Positions 24,480 to 37,800 of a stretch of DNA of 64,000 bases are shown in pieces. The stretch's first letter is position 1; the number at the start of each line of letters is the position of its first letter. The notes beneath the pieces are model-generated. The model did no database searches, was not told the origin of the DNA, and saw nothing but the letters and a program-made list of their open reading frames with translations. Both the position numbers and the translations under genes were made by a program. Location of the stretch: assembly GCF_000471905.2 (NCBI RefSeq), contig NW_006500340.1, positions 227,731 through 291,730 on the forward strand. The letters are read 5' to 3'. Origin of the DNA: Amborella trichopoda (taxonomy: Eukaryota > Streptophyta > Magnoliopsida > Amborellales > Amborellaceae).

Positions 24480-25550
24480 AGATGCCTGACACCATGGTAA
24501 ATATCCTACCTACTGGTGCCAATCTGGATCAGGGAAAGTGGGTCCATGTAAGTAGTGTACCCTGACCTGCGGCAAGCCTAATAGAGATATACACCAAGTG
24601 TGGGAGCATTGCAAAGATAAGATGAATTGTGACTTTTGAGATCAATTATGCTATTGTGCTCACTGTAGCCAGTGTTTTAACCTCTGACTCACCCTGGACT
24701 CAACCGCTGCCAGGGAAGAGTCGCTCAGCAAATCCGGAGTCGACTGGCCAGGTCTCATCATTAGAAAACTATACCTTCTGAGGAATATTGGATGGACTGT
24801 TTGAAGGTTCAGCTAGACTCGGGTCAGACTTGGGTCATCTGAGTCTGGCTCATCCGGAATGGGCAGGGTGCTGGTTGTGAACGACTTGTACGAGTCCTAG
24901 TCGGACACGCCGAATCTTTAGATACTGCTTGTGGTCATGCAGGATAAAGAGATGAAGAGTCAAATGGATTTTACATTGATGGATGAGGGAGGCCCATCTG
25001 AAAGTGCCAACTGCTAGGATTTCCTAAGCTGCACAAGGGAGCCAAGGAACTGATAGCAACATATGCACCTGAAAACCAGAGTCTGTGACATGGGGAGCAT
25101 TACTTGGTGGCTTTGTATAAAATCAGGGTTCAGAAATGCAGAAATATTTGCTATATTAAAACCTTATCATGTAGGATTTCATATACTTGTGGCTGGAATT
25201 TATTCTGCTTCTTGTAACTGGACCAAAAGAGTGAGGGTGAAAAAGATGATGGAGTAGAAAGGGATCAGGAAGACATGAATTCTTTTCGGGCAATGTCTCT
25301 TACATTGAAGCATTAATGAATTATTTGAAATTGGACGAGATATTGATTAGGTTGAGGGCAGAAGGTTGCACGGCAAACACAGTGCATGTTCCATGGATGT
25401 TGAACAAGGAAAGGAGAGTGCTGTTGATTATCACAGTGAAAAGCTGGTCAGTATTTTTGGGATTATGATGATAGATGATGCTAAGTCAACCACTGGAATA
25501 CTGAAGAACCTGTGTATGCAATGACTGTCATAATTATACTAAACTGGTTT
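24480..25550 (+). pseudogene. PPR-DYW protein relic
   Basis: The fragments in order match a plant PPR protein of the E/DYW class. 24495-24615 reads like a PPR (MVNILPTGANLDQGKWVH, then EIYTKCGSIAK). 25140-25270 reads like the E motif (HILVAGIYSASCNW, then KKMMEKGIRKT with a stop inside). 25280-25360 gives FFSGNVSYIEALMNYLKLDE and RLRAEG. 25410-25545 gives the start of the DYW domain (DYHSEKLVSIFG, then ILKNLCVCNDCH). The HSE and CxDCH metal-binding words survive, but frames change several times, whole PPRs are missing and the C-terminus is lost. A small hAT-like repeat interrupts it at 24669-24928. It is a host gene copy long out of use. Confidence 0.75.
24669..24928. mobile_element. MITE-like hAT insertion in the PPR relic
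   Basis: This GACTCGG-rich block of about 260 bp starts CAGTGTTTTAACC. It ends ...TTAGATACTG, whose complement is CAGTATCTAA, an imperfect terminal inverted repeat. It separates PPR-like sequence on both sides. A target duplication is not convincing. It is related to the block at 18465-18650. Confidence 0.5.
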
Positions 25551-25659
25551 GAATAGTGTTTTTTGAGAATATTCACTTACATCGTATTAAAGTAAAGTGT
25601 ACAACAATTGAGGCACCCTTACCGGGTACCCTATACAAAAACGAGCCAAAAAAAGGAGA

Positions 25660-27535
25660 TCAGCTACAAGCTCCAGGTGAAAATCCGATCCTAGCATTGG
25701 GCAGGTCATAGACAACCTTATGTGTCTGCTGCTGCATGGTCCCAATGATAGCCACATCCTTTATATCTTCATTGCTGGCAAAAGCCAAGCATACCTGCTC
25801 CGTGCTTGCCCCAATCAGGATGCCTGACGGATGCACATCCACCTCAACTCCCCCCCCAAAATGCAGGCCTATACTTGGGATGGTCACATCTTCATAACCT
25901 CTGAAGTTGTAGCATGTATCCAGCATGGACAGTGGCTCTGTTGAAGGGTATTCAGACGTCAACTTCTGGAAAGCAGTTCTCATCGCTTCATAAGCTGCAG
26001 GGGCCAGACGAGTTATCACAGCACCAGAGTCTATCAGGGTGCCTGAATTCTCAAACACTGCCCAACTTATGACCCACCACGCTGATTGCCTCGAGACCCA
26101 GAAAATACAAGGAGGGAGCTCGCAGGTTGGTCAACAATGGTGTGAATTGAGGAGAGAGCGAACCATGATGCAAGTCAGTTGTTTCAGGGCCCAGCGTGAG
26201 GTACCTCTGGGAGCTTGGAGTGGGCAGACAATAGAAGAATACAGCCCCATATTTCCCTCTGGTCTGGGACACTAAAGAGAGCTTCTCACGACCCAGCCCT
26301 AGTAGGCCGGCGGTGCGTCCGAACAGCCCTTTGTTGCATTGGCCGCACCCAAACAGGAAGGAGGGCACCACATCTGAGCTTGTCAAGGTGAGGCGAGGCG
26401 AGGGTGTTGTTCCCGAAAAACCCAAAGGAAAACGAGCCATCCCCATATGACTGAGCATAGACGCAGGTCGAGGAGGAGCATCTCGGGGTGTTACCGGTTG
26501 CAGCTGTAGCAAGAGCCAATGCACGGCTCACATTGGAGCCATGCAAGATCGCTACCAGTGTCAAAGATGAGGGAGAAATCTTTGTAGGGAGTGCCGAGGC
26601 CCACATTCACCACATAATTGGCACTCCCGAGGTCAGAGCCAGACTGTGCCGGGAGGGTTGCTCGTCTACCAGTGGTAGTGGTTTTGGCGTCGTGAATGGA
26701 GAGAGTGCACTCGTGATTGATCCCGATGCAGAGTTTCTCGTAGGATGGTTTGAGGGGGTTCAGGGTGAAGAAGGGTTGAGCGGGGCCCTAGTAAATGAAC
26801 CACTTCCATCACCTTGTTACCTCCTCCTCTACCTGCTAACGCATGCATGAGTTCCCCCTCTATAAATACCAAACTAGTAATTCATAAAACTGGAACAGGC
26901 GGATTTTGCTTTTCTTTTATTTTTTGGATAGTTTATTAAATGCAGAGAAGAATTCAGAGCACATAATTTCTATTCACTGTTCTTCTCTTTGATGACTAGA
27001 ATCTGCACATTTTACTCTTTTTTTTTTGGTATTATGATTAAGATTCTAGTTGGGCAAACATGTAAATCACTTTTTACATGTTTCCTACTGAATTGAAACT
27101 TACCACCCGCTGAATTATCAGAAAAAGTAAAAAACACCTACTATGGTGCTAAGCCTGAGGTTGGTAGAGCCACACAGATGTATAAATTCAACCAGGCCCC
27201 AACTCCAACACCCAATGCCACCGCACCCGCCCAACCCCCAACACCCAATGCCACTGCACTCCCCACATCCGCCCAACCCCCAACACCCTTTCCCCAACGC
27301 AATAAATAAATAAATAAATAAAAACAGTTAATTCAACGACCACCACATAAATTTACATGTCAAGAGAATATGGAAAAAAAAAACATTATGGCACCCACCC
27401 ACCTTTGCTTTTGCAAGTGGCATGCGATGATAGCAACACTGAGTCTATGCGCACAGAATGAGTTGTTGCAGAAGTGTGCAGCAAGGAAATGAGAAGAAAG
27501 AGTGAAATATGGGCAAGATAAGAAATTGTTCCCAT
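25660..27535 (-). pseudogene. Nepenthesin-type aspartic protease (A1B family), frameshifted
   Basis: Exon 1 (27535-27403) encodes a signal peptide (MGTISYLAHISLFLLISLL) and a short lead. A 570-bp GT-AG intron follows, then exon 2 (26832-25660) with KVMEVVHLLGP, LHRDQSRVHSLH, YVVNVGLGTPYKDFSLIF, the first catalytic motif DTGSDLAWLQC, CVYAQSYGDGSFSFGFF, FLFGCGQCNKGLFG, the second catalytic motif (LIDSGAVITRL) and the end YDLPNARIGFSPGACS. This is the layout of At5g10770-like secreted proteases. Exon 2 changes frame at about 26690, 26500, 26395 and 26055, and some residues between CEPC and the next Cys block are missing. Both catalytic Asp motifs survive. It is either a young pseudogene or a gene with consensus indel errors. 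Four separate shifts make a true pseudogene more likely. Confidence 0.82.
27205..27322. repeat. C-rich short repeats and (AAAT)n inside the protease intron
   Basis: The phrase 'cgcccaacccccaacaccc' recurs, followed by an (AAAT)n run (about 27301-27322). All of it lies within intron 1 of the aspartic protease. Confidence 0.8.
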
Positions 27536-27582
27536 GGCACCACCAACAAAGATCTTAAGAGTTAAAGTCCTCATATATAGGA

Positions 27583-27728
27583 GGATCTTGTGCTGCACAA
27601 GTGAAACCCAGCGAGGAAGTCACCATTGAGAGGAAAGCTACAAGCACTAGTGTTAGGATCTAGTGCTGCACAAGTGAAACCCAACGAGGAAGTCACCATT
27701 GAGAGGAAAGCTACAAGCACTAGTGTCA
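27583..27728. repeat. Tandem duplication, 2 x 73 bp
   Basis: The unit beginning 'ggatcttgtgctgcacaagt' occurs at 27583 and 27656, nearly identical. It lies just upstream of the protease start, so it may duplicate part of the 5' leader or promoter. Confidence 0.93.
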
Positions 27729-27887
27729 TATGTCACATAAGTTCCTTTTATTCTCCACCAAGGCCTCCCACATACAAATGTAGCCACCACATACAAATGT
27801 AGACCCCATTTTCTCCACCAAAGATAAGCCCTGACTAATTATATAACATCTGATCCAGATCTTGATCGTTCATGGAGCTTGTGTACA

Positions 27888-27920
<33 letters not shown>

Positions 27921-28338
27921 GCACGCGTGCACGCATAAAATCATATACATGCAGGTGTGAACATAAATGGAGCAGCCTTTCTTTTATGTTTAGCAGATCA
28001 CTAGTGCAATACGCATACTACTAGAAGTATCGCTTGGAATGATAAGGGCACGTATATTATGCTCCTTTGGGAGCGTAGTTTACTACTACTCCCTCGGTCG
28101 GAGGATTTTTTTCATTCTGAAATTATGGGAACCGCCCAAGAATAACTGGATGATTATTCTTAAAAGAAAAAAAGAGTAAAATTTTGTTTTCTAAGATTTA
28201 GATCTCACCATCTTAAAATTAGACAGTCTCCATTTTGGATCTGGACATTAAGGTTGATCTATAGTTTGAAGAGTTTATATCCCAAAATTTTGGAAGTGGG
28301 GTTTACTCAAAAGGTAAATGGTTAGTATACTCCTGGGG
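27729..28338. other. Intergenic with (CT)n microsatellite
   Basis: A (CT)n run spans about 27890-27918. Otherwise I see no gene between the protease relic and the MLO 3' flank. Confidence 0.6.
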
Positions 28339-28860
28339 AAGTATAATATCTTTTGGCCCCTTGCAATTGAACTACCTAAGTATAATATCTTTTGGCCCCT
28401 TGCAATTGAACTACCTATACACACACATACGAGAGAGAGAGAGATGCAGATAGGAAAAATAGAACTACCTATACACACACACATACGAGAGAGAGAGAGA
28501 TGCAGATAAGAAAAACCTAGTTACAAAATAAATTTAATGGCTTATAAAGATTAGCAAACTACCTATACACACACACATACGAGACAGAGAGATGCAGATA
28601 GGAAAAATAGAACTACCTATACACACACACATACGAGAGAGAGAGAGAGAGATGCAGATAGGAAAAACATTAACGGTGCTGTACAAAATGTGTTTAACTT
28701 TTTTGCATAATTGAGGAGAGGCCTGGAGAAAACAACTTTTTTGCATAATTAAGGAGAGGCCTGGAGAAAACAATTTAATGGCTTATAAATATTAACGGTG
28801 CTGTACGAAATGTATTAACTTTTTTGCATAATTAAGGAGAGGCCTGGAGAAAACATCACA
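28339..28860. repeat. Nested tandem repeats downstream of the MLO gene
   Basis: There are three repeat types. A 39-bp unit ('aagtataatatcttttggcc') occurs at 28339 and 28378. A unit of about 53 bp containing 'actacctatacacacacaca' plus a GA run recurs at about 28409, 28462, 28556 and 28610. The word 'aggagaggcctggagaaaac' occurs three times between 28710 and 28855, with 'aacggtgctgtac' twice. The last set abuts the MLO stop codon. Confidence 0.88.
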
Positions 28861-28867
28861 TGATCCT

Positions 28868-31800
28868 TCATGAAGTGCGGTTCTCCATCTCCATGCTATA
28901 CATCAACTGTGAGGCTTCTGCGATGCCATCTGAGGTGGCTTGGTGCTCGACATGGTGAGCAGTATTGATTGTCATATTCTCCGTCTGCTTCTCTCTCAAA
29001 TCTTCCTTCTTTTTGCCTTTCAATAAAGAAAACAAGCCATGAGAGCCTCTTGTTCTCTTCTTCTTGGCATTCTCAGCCCAACCCAGCAAGCCCAGTTGCA
29101 TGTGTTCATGGAATATGGCACTCTTGAATGTGCTACCCATCTACAGGAGCAGAAACAGAAGATAAAGTACCCCAATTAAGTTTTTTTCAAGCAGATCCAA
29201 GTCAACAACATATACCCAAGACGGGTTCCTAAATCACCTGAGTGACCAAAGCATAGAGTGGGAGAGTGCTGTAACTACAGAGCACTTGAATGATAACCCT
29301 GCATGGCACCCGGTTTCCACATTGGATGTGAATACACTACAGCAGATAATCAAAAGCACATGATAAAGCTTACCCAAATATTAGTCTAGGGACAATGTAG
29401 CCCACTTTTTCCATAATGCACGAGTCAAAGCCATAAGTACTCTAGAGGGTAAAGAAATCCAGGAATCAACAAATAATATACGAACAAACAGACACACACA
29501 CATATACAGAGTAGGAAGCGAAAAATCTATCCATGTGATGATTCAACCTACCCATATCCAGAAGAAAAATGCGATCTCAAATGAGTTCTGAAATAAGATG
29601 AAATGAATCAGGTAAAGTACGGCATTTGGTCTGTCAAACCAGAAGTGCTCGTCAGATGGCTTGACCACCAATTCCTCTAGACCTGGTTTCCACTTTTCTT
29701 CAACTTCTTGAGCTAATCGAGTAATGATGTGCTCTAACTTTGTACCTACAGCAAGTAGAAGCTGGAAGAAACAATTTTGTTAAATTCCCACTTGCTAAAT
29801 TATCAATCATGGCCCAGGAAATGAGAGTGAATTTATCAATCATGACCCAGGAAGTGAGAGTAGGATAAGCCATAAACGTGAATTGTGTGAATAAGTGAAG
29901 ACACGAAGCATGGAATAGACATGACAAATAGCCGCGAGTAAATTTTTTGGCAACATGCACCTGTATTGACCGAGAAGGAAATTCGTTTGAAGAATATTAG
30001 AAATACACAAGTGAGCTGTGTCAGATGGTTACCCCAGACTTGTCTTGGTGCCACCTGTCGACACATATCAACATGCTGCGATATGGAACAAATGCATCCG
30101 TATGAAGAATATTAGAGATACACAAGTGAGCGGTGTCAGATGGTTACCCCAGATTTGTCTTGGTGTCACATGTCGACACAGATCAACATTCTGCAATATG
30201 GAACACAAGCATTGCCTCTATGTGTCCGCTGCTGACAACTCCGACATAGCATGTTGATACTATGTGTCAATACTAATATCAAATGTCTGCTTGCGAGACA
30301 CCTGGGATTTGAAGTTTCAAACCACCAACTTCTCGGCAAGTGAAAAAGCACTCTTAACCATATTCCTGCATGTACTTGTGCTTACATATTTGGCAAAATA
30401 TATTATTTATTGATATTTAAAATAGTAGTGCATGTACTTGTGCTTACATATTTGGCAAAATATATTATTTATTGATATTTAAAATAGTGCCAAATATATT
30501 GTTTATTGATATTTAAAATAGTAGTGCATGTACCTGTGCTTACATATTTGGCAAAATATATTATTTATTGACATTTAAAATAGTAGTTTGAGAAATCAAA
30601 AAGTTAACTTAAAATTTTCTCACAATAAACTTCTAATTATATTTCATAGTTTTTTTAGGAGGCACATAGTGCTCCCATGGGACCAGATTTTGCACTTGCT
30701 CCTGCAGGCGAAACACCTTCGTAGGTTCGTAGGAAGACTTTTCTTTCTAAAATCTTGCACACCACCTTTTTTATTGACCATGTGACAGAATCAAGAGAAA
30801 AACAAATGACTTGAGTTCCTAAAGGTCTTCATCTAGACATCTAGACAATGGACAATAAGCAATCATAGTTGGATGCGGAATTTTTACAAAACCATTCCTA
30901 AAATGTGAATTTATACTCTTTTTCTTTTCTTTGCTTTTTGTTAAGTTGATTGTTGGGATAACTTGAGAACAACCCCAGAATTTCAGGTCAATAAAAAAAC
31001 ACTTAGAAGGTCTTTACCAGCAGTATGTGTATGGACTTGTCAACACTATGAACTCGACACTCCACATATTGCTTGGTCTTGTGTGTTGACATAAGTCGAC
31101 ACTCAAACATGTGTCAATGTGGATAGACACGGCCTTGACATGTGACCGTATGTGTTGGGTGATGTCATTGACTCCTGGTACTATATCGACACTTCTTATT
31201 AAAGCGTCTATTTTCCATAAGAAGAAGTCCTCAAGTGGTAGAGTTGACTAGTCCTGGGTTCAAACCCGCTGTCCAACTTATTAAAGTGTCTATTTTCCAG
31301 TTTATTATCTATAAGGAGAAGTCCTCAAGTGGTAGAGTTGACTAGTCATGGGTTCGAACCCGCTGTCCAAACCTTGGGTTTTTAAGTTATTTTGCAATTC
31401 TTATAAGTTATTTAAACACCAGAAAATTTATGCCCCAGGAGGGAATGTAACTTTATGCCCCCATGAGGTGCCCGCAACATTTTGTAACCACCACTATAGT
31501 TCAGTCTGTATGTTACATTGAGACAATTTAACTTACCAACAAAAGTAACAACCCCAGAGGTATTAAACCTTGGACCTCTCATGCCATGAGTCTTATAAAG
31601 ACATGCACGCTACCCCACCTAAGCCACTTACGACACTGTTTTGTGTTTTGGAAACTTTTATGCATATATAAAATTAAGTGTAAAATCCTGCTAAGCAGGT
31701 ACGCCAATCTTTGTATATGTGTTTATACGCGCATGATCTATACTGTATTTTTTTTTGAGAACGTTCACATTTATATTAATAAAAAAATAAATTAAAGTGA

Positions 31801-34800
31801 AATATTGTACAAACTGTCAAAAAGTACTGATTTTTTAACATCTCGTATTAGACACTCTAGGCAAGCACGGATGCTGAAACATGTGTCAATATCTATGCAC
31901 CTGTAGTTGTCAGGTCGTACTGGCTTTTTGGCCCGATGTACCAGACACCTAGATAGATACGTACTAGATATTGACATCCATGTCGGTGTCCATGCAATCC
32001 AACTCAAGATGCTTATGTTCCAGCTGAGGTACCCCCTCAGTACCCAATTTTCTCCAAGTAAAACCAAAAGCTCTCACTCTATGCCTGCTCAACAACAGCA
32101 AGTGAGAAAACTGCGCCCACCCTTACAGTGATGTACTAAACATGCACCTATATCTACTTACAAGAAAGTCCAATTGAAGAAATTTTGAGTACAAAATGAG
32201 AGCCCACCATTAAAATACTGTTGTAGCAGACAAACTGGTGCCGCGTGCCAACATTTTGAGGCATGTAGATACCTCCAGACACGGGATGTAACATAAAACA
32301 ATATAATGCACACAGCCTGGGTTTAAACCCATGAAAACTTTTGTGAGAATTGTACTGACACCAAACCACCTGGTGGACTCCAATTAAAGTAGGCTGATAG
32401 CAATGTTAGAAAAGTGTTATGGAGGTTGGGATATTATAGTCATCTTCCTTGGAAGACGATCATTCACAAGTAGCATAGGCTACCTAATTGTGAATGGGGT
32501 GCTATGATGCAAAGAAGCAGCAAAGCATCTGTGACTTGGAGAATGATTATAACACTCAATGTCCAGTCCAGTCCTCTCATCAAGAAACCTTAGCATCGAT
32601 AAGTTCCATATCATTTTCTGGCACTTTGAGGGGTGAGGAGACTAACCAATGGGCTTAGTTGACAGTGGTGTTTACCCTGACACTGGTGATGTTGATTTTT
32701 CAAGCATGTTGATGGCAGGGTCTCCCAGTACCTGCATTTCCATAGAGACTTAAGGACTAAACATGGATCTAAGGAGGGCATATTTATGTGCCAATAAGAG
32801 GAGTCGAGGGAAGAGGTTAGAGAGTTTTCCTCAAGGTCCTCAAATAGAGCATAGGATGGGCCAATGACAAGTATCACTCCCCATCGAGGGTAGATATTTT
32901 CGTTTGCTTGTAAATATACCTATGACAATGGATATTCTTCAGTGACAATGGATGTTGATGCCTATATGTGTACTTCATGATGGGAAGAGGCGGGGTCAGT
33001 GGATTGGTTCTACACGTTGCCTTTTTCCAGCCTCAGTGGCTGACATTATGAAAAGTTGACTATCCATGCAGATTGCAGAGAGGGATCAAAAGCTACGCAA
33101 GAGATGTGTGAGTCTCATAGGTATATGGAGAGAGACATGAGTAGTGAGGTAACTTCCCATTTCTCCCATATCTGGAATACAGGAACATACTATTTAACAG
33201 AGATAACAAGCTTGTTAAATGGTGAGATAAAAGGCAGAGAGACTAGACATGCAATTTGAATCTTAAAAATGGAAAAGTTAAGGAAGTTATGGTGGAGACA
33301 AAAGTGGTGTCAAATGTCAACCTCTCATTCATCCTTGTGACAACACTTATACACCTCCCTATACAAAAGGATATGGTAGATTTAATACCAGGTCATCTCA
33401 TGTTTATAGTATGATCATAGTTTGGAGACTTTCCCCTTTACTGCTGCCCCTCAGCAATGTATGGAATGAGTTGGAAGTCGGGAATCTTTCTTCAGTGTGC
33501 TACAGGGGCCAGCCACACTGTGGGTGATACGGACTGAAAAAAATCATTGGATTTTCCAAGGTGAGGAGTCTACCATGTGCCCCTTAAAGGACCGGACAAG
33601 AGCTTTGGTGATGTTTTGCGCAATGCACCATAAACTCTGCAGGCACCACGCTTCCACAGATTTTGTTCAAGATTGGCAGACTATGCTAAACCTTAGGCCC
33701 TTCAAATCCCACAAGCTTCTATTTGGTGACCACTAGAGGGAGGCCAAACCAAACTTTATTTCAATGGTTGCTCCCTCGGCAACCCTGGCCCGGCTGGTAT
33801 AGGGCCCATCTTCAGAGACAAGGACAGGTCCAGCCTTTCCTCCGCCAAAGCCAGTGGTCATGTGGATTCCATGACGGCTAAGGCCTAAATGCTTTAACCC
33901 TGATTGGAACCCCATTTTGGTCACTGAGAGAGATTTCAAGAAAGTCATTTTATGGGGGTTCAAGAGCCTCACCATGCCCATGGAGACTTGACTACATCAT
34001 TAAACGAACGTTTTGAGCTCTGCAGAGCTATACACCTCTCCTGGATACATACGTGCACGAGGACTAAAAGCCTCGCTAAGGATGGAGCACTCCCAAACAG
34101 GGCAACGGGGACCTGACATCTTTTTGAGCCATCGATACGTGAGCACCCAGTCTGCAGGTTGTCTTACCTTTTTATTGTGTCTTTTCTCAAAATCAATACA
34201 ACAATGAAGACGATTTCAAGAAAAAATTATACAAGTAAAACAAGGCTAAAGTCGGAATGAAAATGACCAAACAAATGTGATCGTTTCATTACATCACGTA
34301 GCAAAATTGTTGAGGGGAACTACAAGGGAGTAGAGGCATTGCATTTTTTAAAAAAGCGGACAACCTAGTGCCTGGCGGCCGCCTAGGTGGCCAAATTAAG
34401 CGGGTTGTCCCTAGACGCCCAGCGCCCAGTTTGGGGCGACCGCCAACAGCCCGCACCCTACCCAAAAGCGAAAATGCCCCTCGTTTAGGGCAAAATCATG
34501 GGTTTTAGATTCATTTGAAACCTAAACTCTATTAGAACCTATTTTGAAGAGAGAAAAACCCTCCAAAAAAACTAGTTTTTGGTGATTTTCATAAGATCGA
34601 AGGAAACTTACCAGATCTAAGCATCACCCATTGATATTAGATTTAGTTTTAGATGGTTTATAAATCTATTAAAGGGTTTTTTAGAAGATTTTGAATCCTT
34701 ACATCTTATAGGTAGAAGTTTCGAGATCGAGCTGTCGATATAGAGATATTTTTCTTTTTACCAGCCGCCCAGGTTCGGAGCGCCCTAAGCATTGGGTGGC

Positions 34801-37800
34801 CTGGAGCCCCCTGGCCACCTACACACCACCTAGCATTTTTTAAAACATTGAGAAGAGGAATCCTTTACTATTGATGATTCGGGTGAGTTTTCTGCCATGT
34901 CAATGCCTCTTGACCAGGTGTCAATGCCTCTTGACTCGGTGTTTCTCCCACCTTCTGGTGACAACAAGATAACCTAGGCCCCTCTCCATGTGATACCTTT
35001 TATGCGGCTACCCATTACTGCAAGATTACTTCCCCCTCCACCCTTCCAGCCAACCCCCATCCATTGCAGCGAAGGCCTGGTTCACCTTTATCCCACCTAA
35101 AATTCAAATGTTCGGCTGGATTTCCGTGCCCCAAAGAGCCTTGACCATCGATCTCATCCAAAGGAGAGGTCTCCCCTTGGCCAATATATGCGTTATGTGC
35201 ACCAAAGCAGAAGAGACCTCACCTTTTCATCCACTGCGATTTGGTGAGCACACTTTGGGGAAAGTTGCTTAAACTGTTTCATTGGTGTTGGGTTACACCA
35301 AAATCCATACCTCGAATGAAGTTTTTGTCTCTCCCTCATGGTGGAGAACCTCTCTACCAGCCACGATACGGAACATCCGGAAAGAGATGAACAACACAAT
35401 TTTCAGGGGAGAAAGAGCCTCGGCCCAACGCTTTTTCGAAAGGGGGTCTTAGACCTTGTCGCTTTCTGGGCCACTCATCACAAGACCTTCAGGCACTTAT
35501 CCTACTCGGACTGCATTTAGGACTGGCAAGCACTTTTGAACTTGAGACCCACTAGAATCTCAAGTGCCTCCCGATGGAGACCACCTGAAGCAGGCAAGAT
35601 AAAACTCAATTAGAGGCATCTTCAGTTCAAACGATGGTTGCAACCTTCTCTCTTTCTCCATCCCAATTGGCTATGCTGACTCCACCTTTGCGGAGGCCCT
35701 TGCCATCTTTATAGGTCTCAGAAAGTAGCTGGGGCACTGTCTTAGTAGTTGAAGGCAACTCCAAGAATAGCATTTTCGTGGGCCTCAGTTCCTCTCCATG
35801 CCCGTGGAAACTGTCACATCTTTTTTATGAAATTTCGCACATCTGCAGTGCCATCTGTTCCTTGTGGAGGCACCCCTGGAGGGAAGCAAATGCTGCTGCA
35901 GCTGAGCTCCTAGCTAGAGAGGGCACACTAAACAAGACTATAGTGGCGCCTCCCGGCACCTTTTTGGGCTATTGAGTTCCGTAACAGATTACGTGCCCCC
36001 CTCATCTTCTCGATTTGATGTTGGGCCCCTAGTGGGTCTCTGTACAGGGCACCTTAGTGTTGGGTTGCCTTGTTTTTGTATACTGCTCTTACTTGTACAC
36101 TTCTATTACTTATATATAACAGTCAACAAATTAAAAATAATAACAAACAAACAAATAAATAAATAAGGCATAAAGCTAATCACATTGTCTACAAAGTGCA
36201 AATTTAGCTTATCTTTATTGCACTTACAATCAATGGTAGAAATGATATCCAGAAATATGTGTGCCATCCTGTTCATAAATGACAAAACAATGTAATTACA
36301 AATTAGTCACCATTTTGTCCTCCAAATATCGTCTCAAAATATTTATGCAGTAAAAAGTAAACGAGGTTCAATTTTTACAAGAATAAAATTTGCGGCTTCA
36401 TGATACAACCACGTCTTATTTATGGACGACTTAACTAGGCACCAACAGAATGAGGTACCGTAGTGCATGTTGTTCACAAATGACAATTTTGATTTATGAG
36501 ATCCGAAACGGCGTCAGCACAAACTTAGAACTTTGGCGGGATGCTCTAGAATCCAAAAGTTTTAAAATTAGTCAAACTAAAACATAATATATGGGGTACA
36601 AATGTAATAATAATAGGAGTAGAGACGAGAAAGTAGTTAAGATTGACAGCCATGAAGTATAAAAAAGACAACACTATCGATATCTTTGGTCGATAATTCA
36701 GAAAAATGGAGAGATCGAGGACGATGTTGCACACAGAATTAGAGCTGGGTGGGCGAAATGGAGATGTGCAACAGGAATTTTATGCGATCGCCGCATATCA
36801 ATGAGGCTGAAGGGCACGTTCTATAGGACAGCGGTGAGACCAGCTTTGCTCTATGGGATCGAATGCTAGGCGAACAAAAAACAATATACCCATAAAATGC
36901 GTGAAGCGGAGATGAGGATGTTGAGACGGATGAATGGCAAGGCAAGAAGGGATAGAATTCGCAGTGAAGCTATTCGAGAGAATTTAGGCGTGGCACCAAT
37001 AGGCGATAAAATGAGAGAGAGTAAACTTAGGAGATGCGAATTAGTTCAAGTGGAATGACTGAAAAGAGCAAGCAGTAGTAGGTTGAAAAGGACGTGGATA
37101 TGGCCTTTAATAGAGCAGATTGGAGAATCAGGATTCATGTAGCCGACCCCAATTAATTAGGACAAGGCTAAAATGATGATGATTATGATACAACCACATT
37201 TGTAAAGCTATAATTGACAGCTCAAGAAATAATCAACCTACATATTTATGAAGACTTTTAATTTCGTTCACATTACATGATGTGCCAAGTCTGCCGAAGT
37301 TATGAATATCTATAGGTCCGCCATAGAAGCTGAGCTCTCATTCGTAAAAAAGAGCTCTAGCATATGTGAGCAGGCACAATCTTGGATCTTGGCAACTTAT
37401 GTTTTTTGCCTTATGGCTAGCAAACTTTCTCACGGCCTAGGCCACATAAAGTTTATTTCTCATGTGTCAGTTTTGCTTTCTCAATTTATTATTAATCCCA
37501 GTTCCCCTTTATAATACTTGCAACTTTAATATTTTCAAGATACCAATGTCCATAGATTTTAATACTATGTTAGACAATGTCCATAATCATATCTTTTGGC
37601 AAAATGGAATTTGTGATCTAGAGCTTTTCTTCTTGAGATTCCCTTGTTTTAGGTTTATGATTAAATAAGGAGTCATAAACAATTATGTCTCCTCATTTTG
37701 CTTGTATCTTCATTTTATCCAATGCACTATCAGTTCTCTAACTCGAAGTTATTGGGTTACATCATTTATTGGTTTGGGAAAAAACACAAATAATATAAAA

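Noticed and set aside
27386-27598. Independent small secreted-protein gene
   Set aside because: The frame is exon 1 of the aspartic protease: its donor phase matches exon 2, and the lead text fits that family.
28339-30590. Regularly spaced repeats considered as a CRISPR-like array
   Set aside because: Repeats are contiguous without unique spacers, in a plant nuclear context; they are ordinary tandem duplications.
31221-31361. Functional tRNA gene
   Set aside because: A and B boxes are present, but no cloverleaf with a 7-bp acceptor stem could be formed; called SINE-like instead.
34335-34852. GC-rich island considered as a promoter or CpG-type element
   Set aside because: Inverted TTTTAAA-type ends and 'gcctaggtggcc' words fit a MITE-like repeat better.
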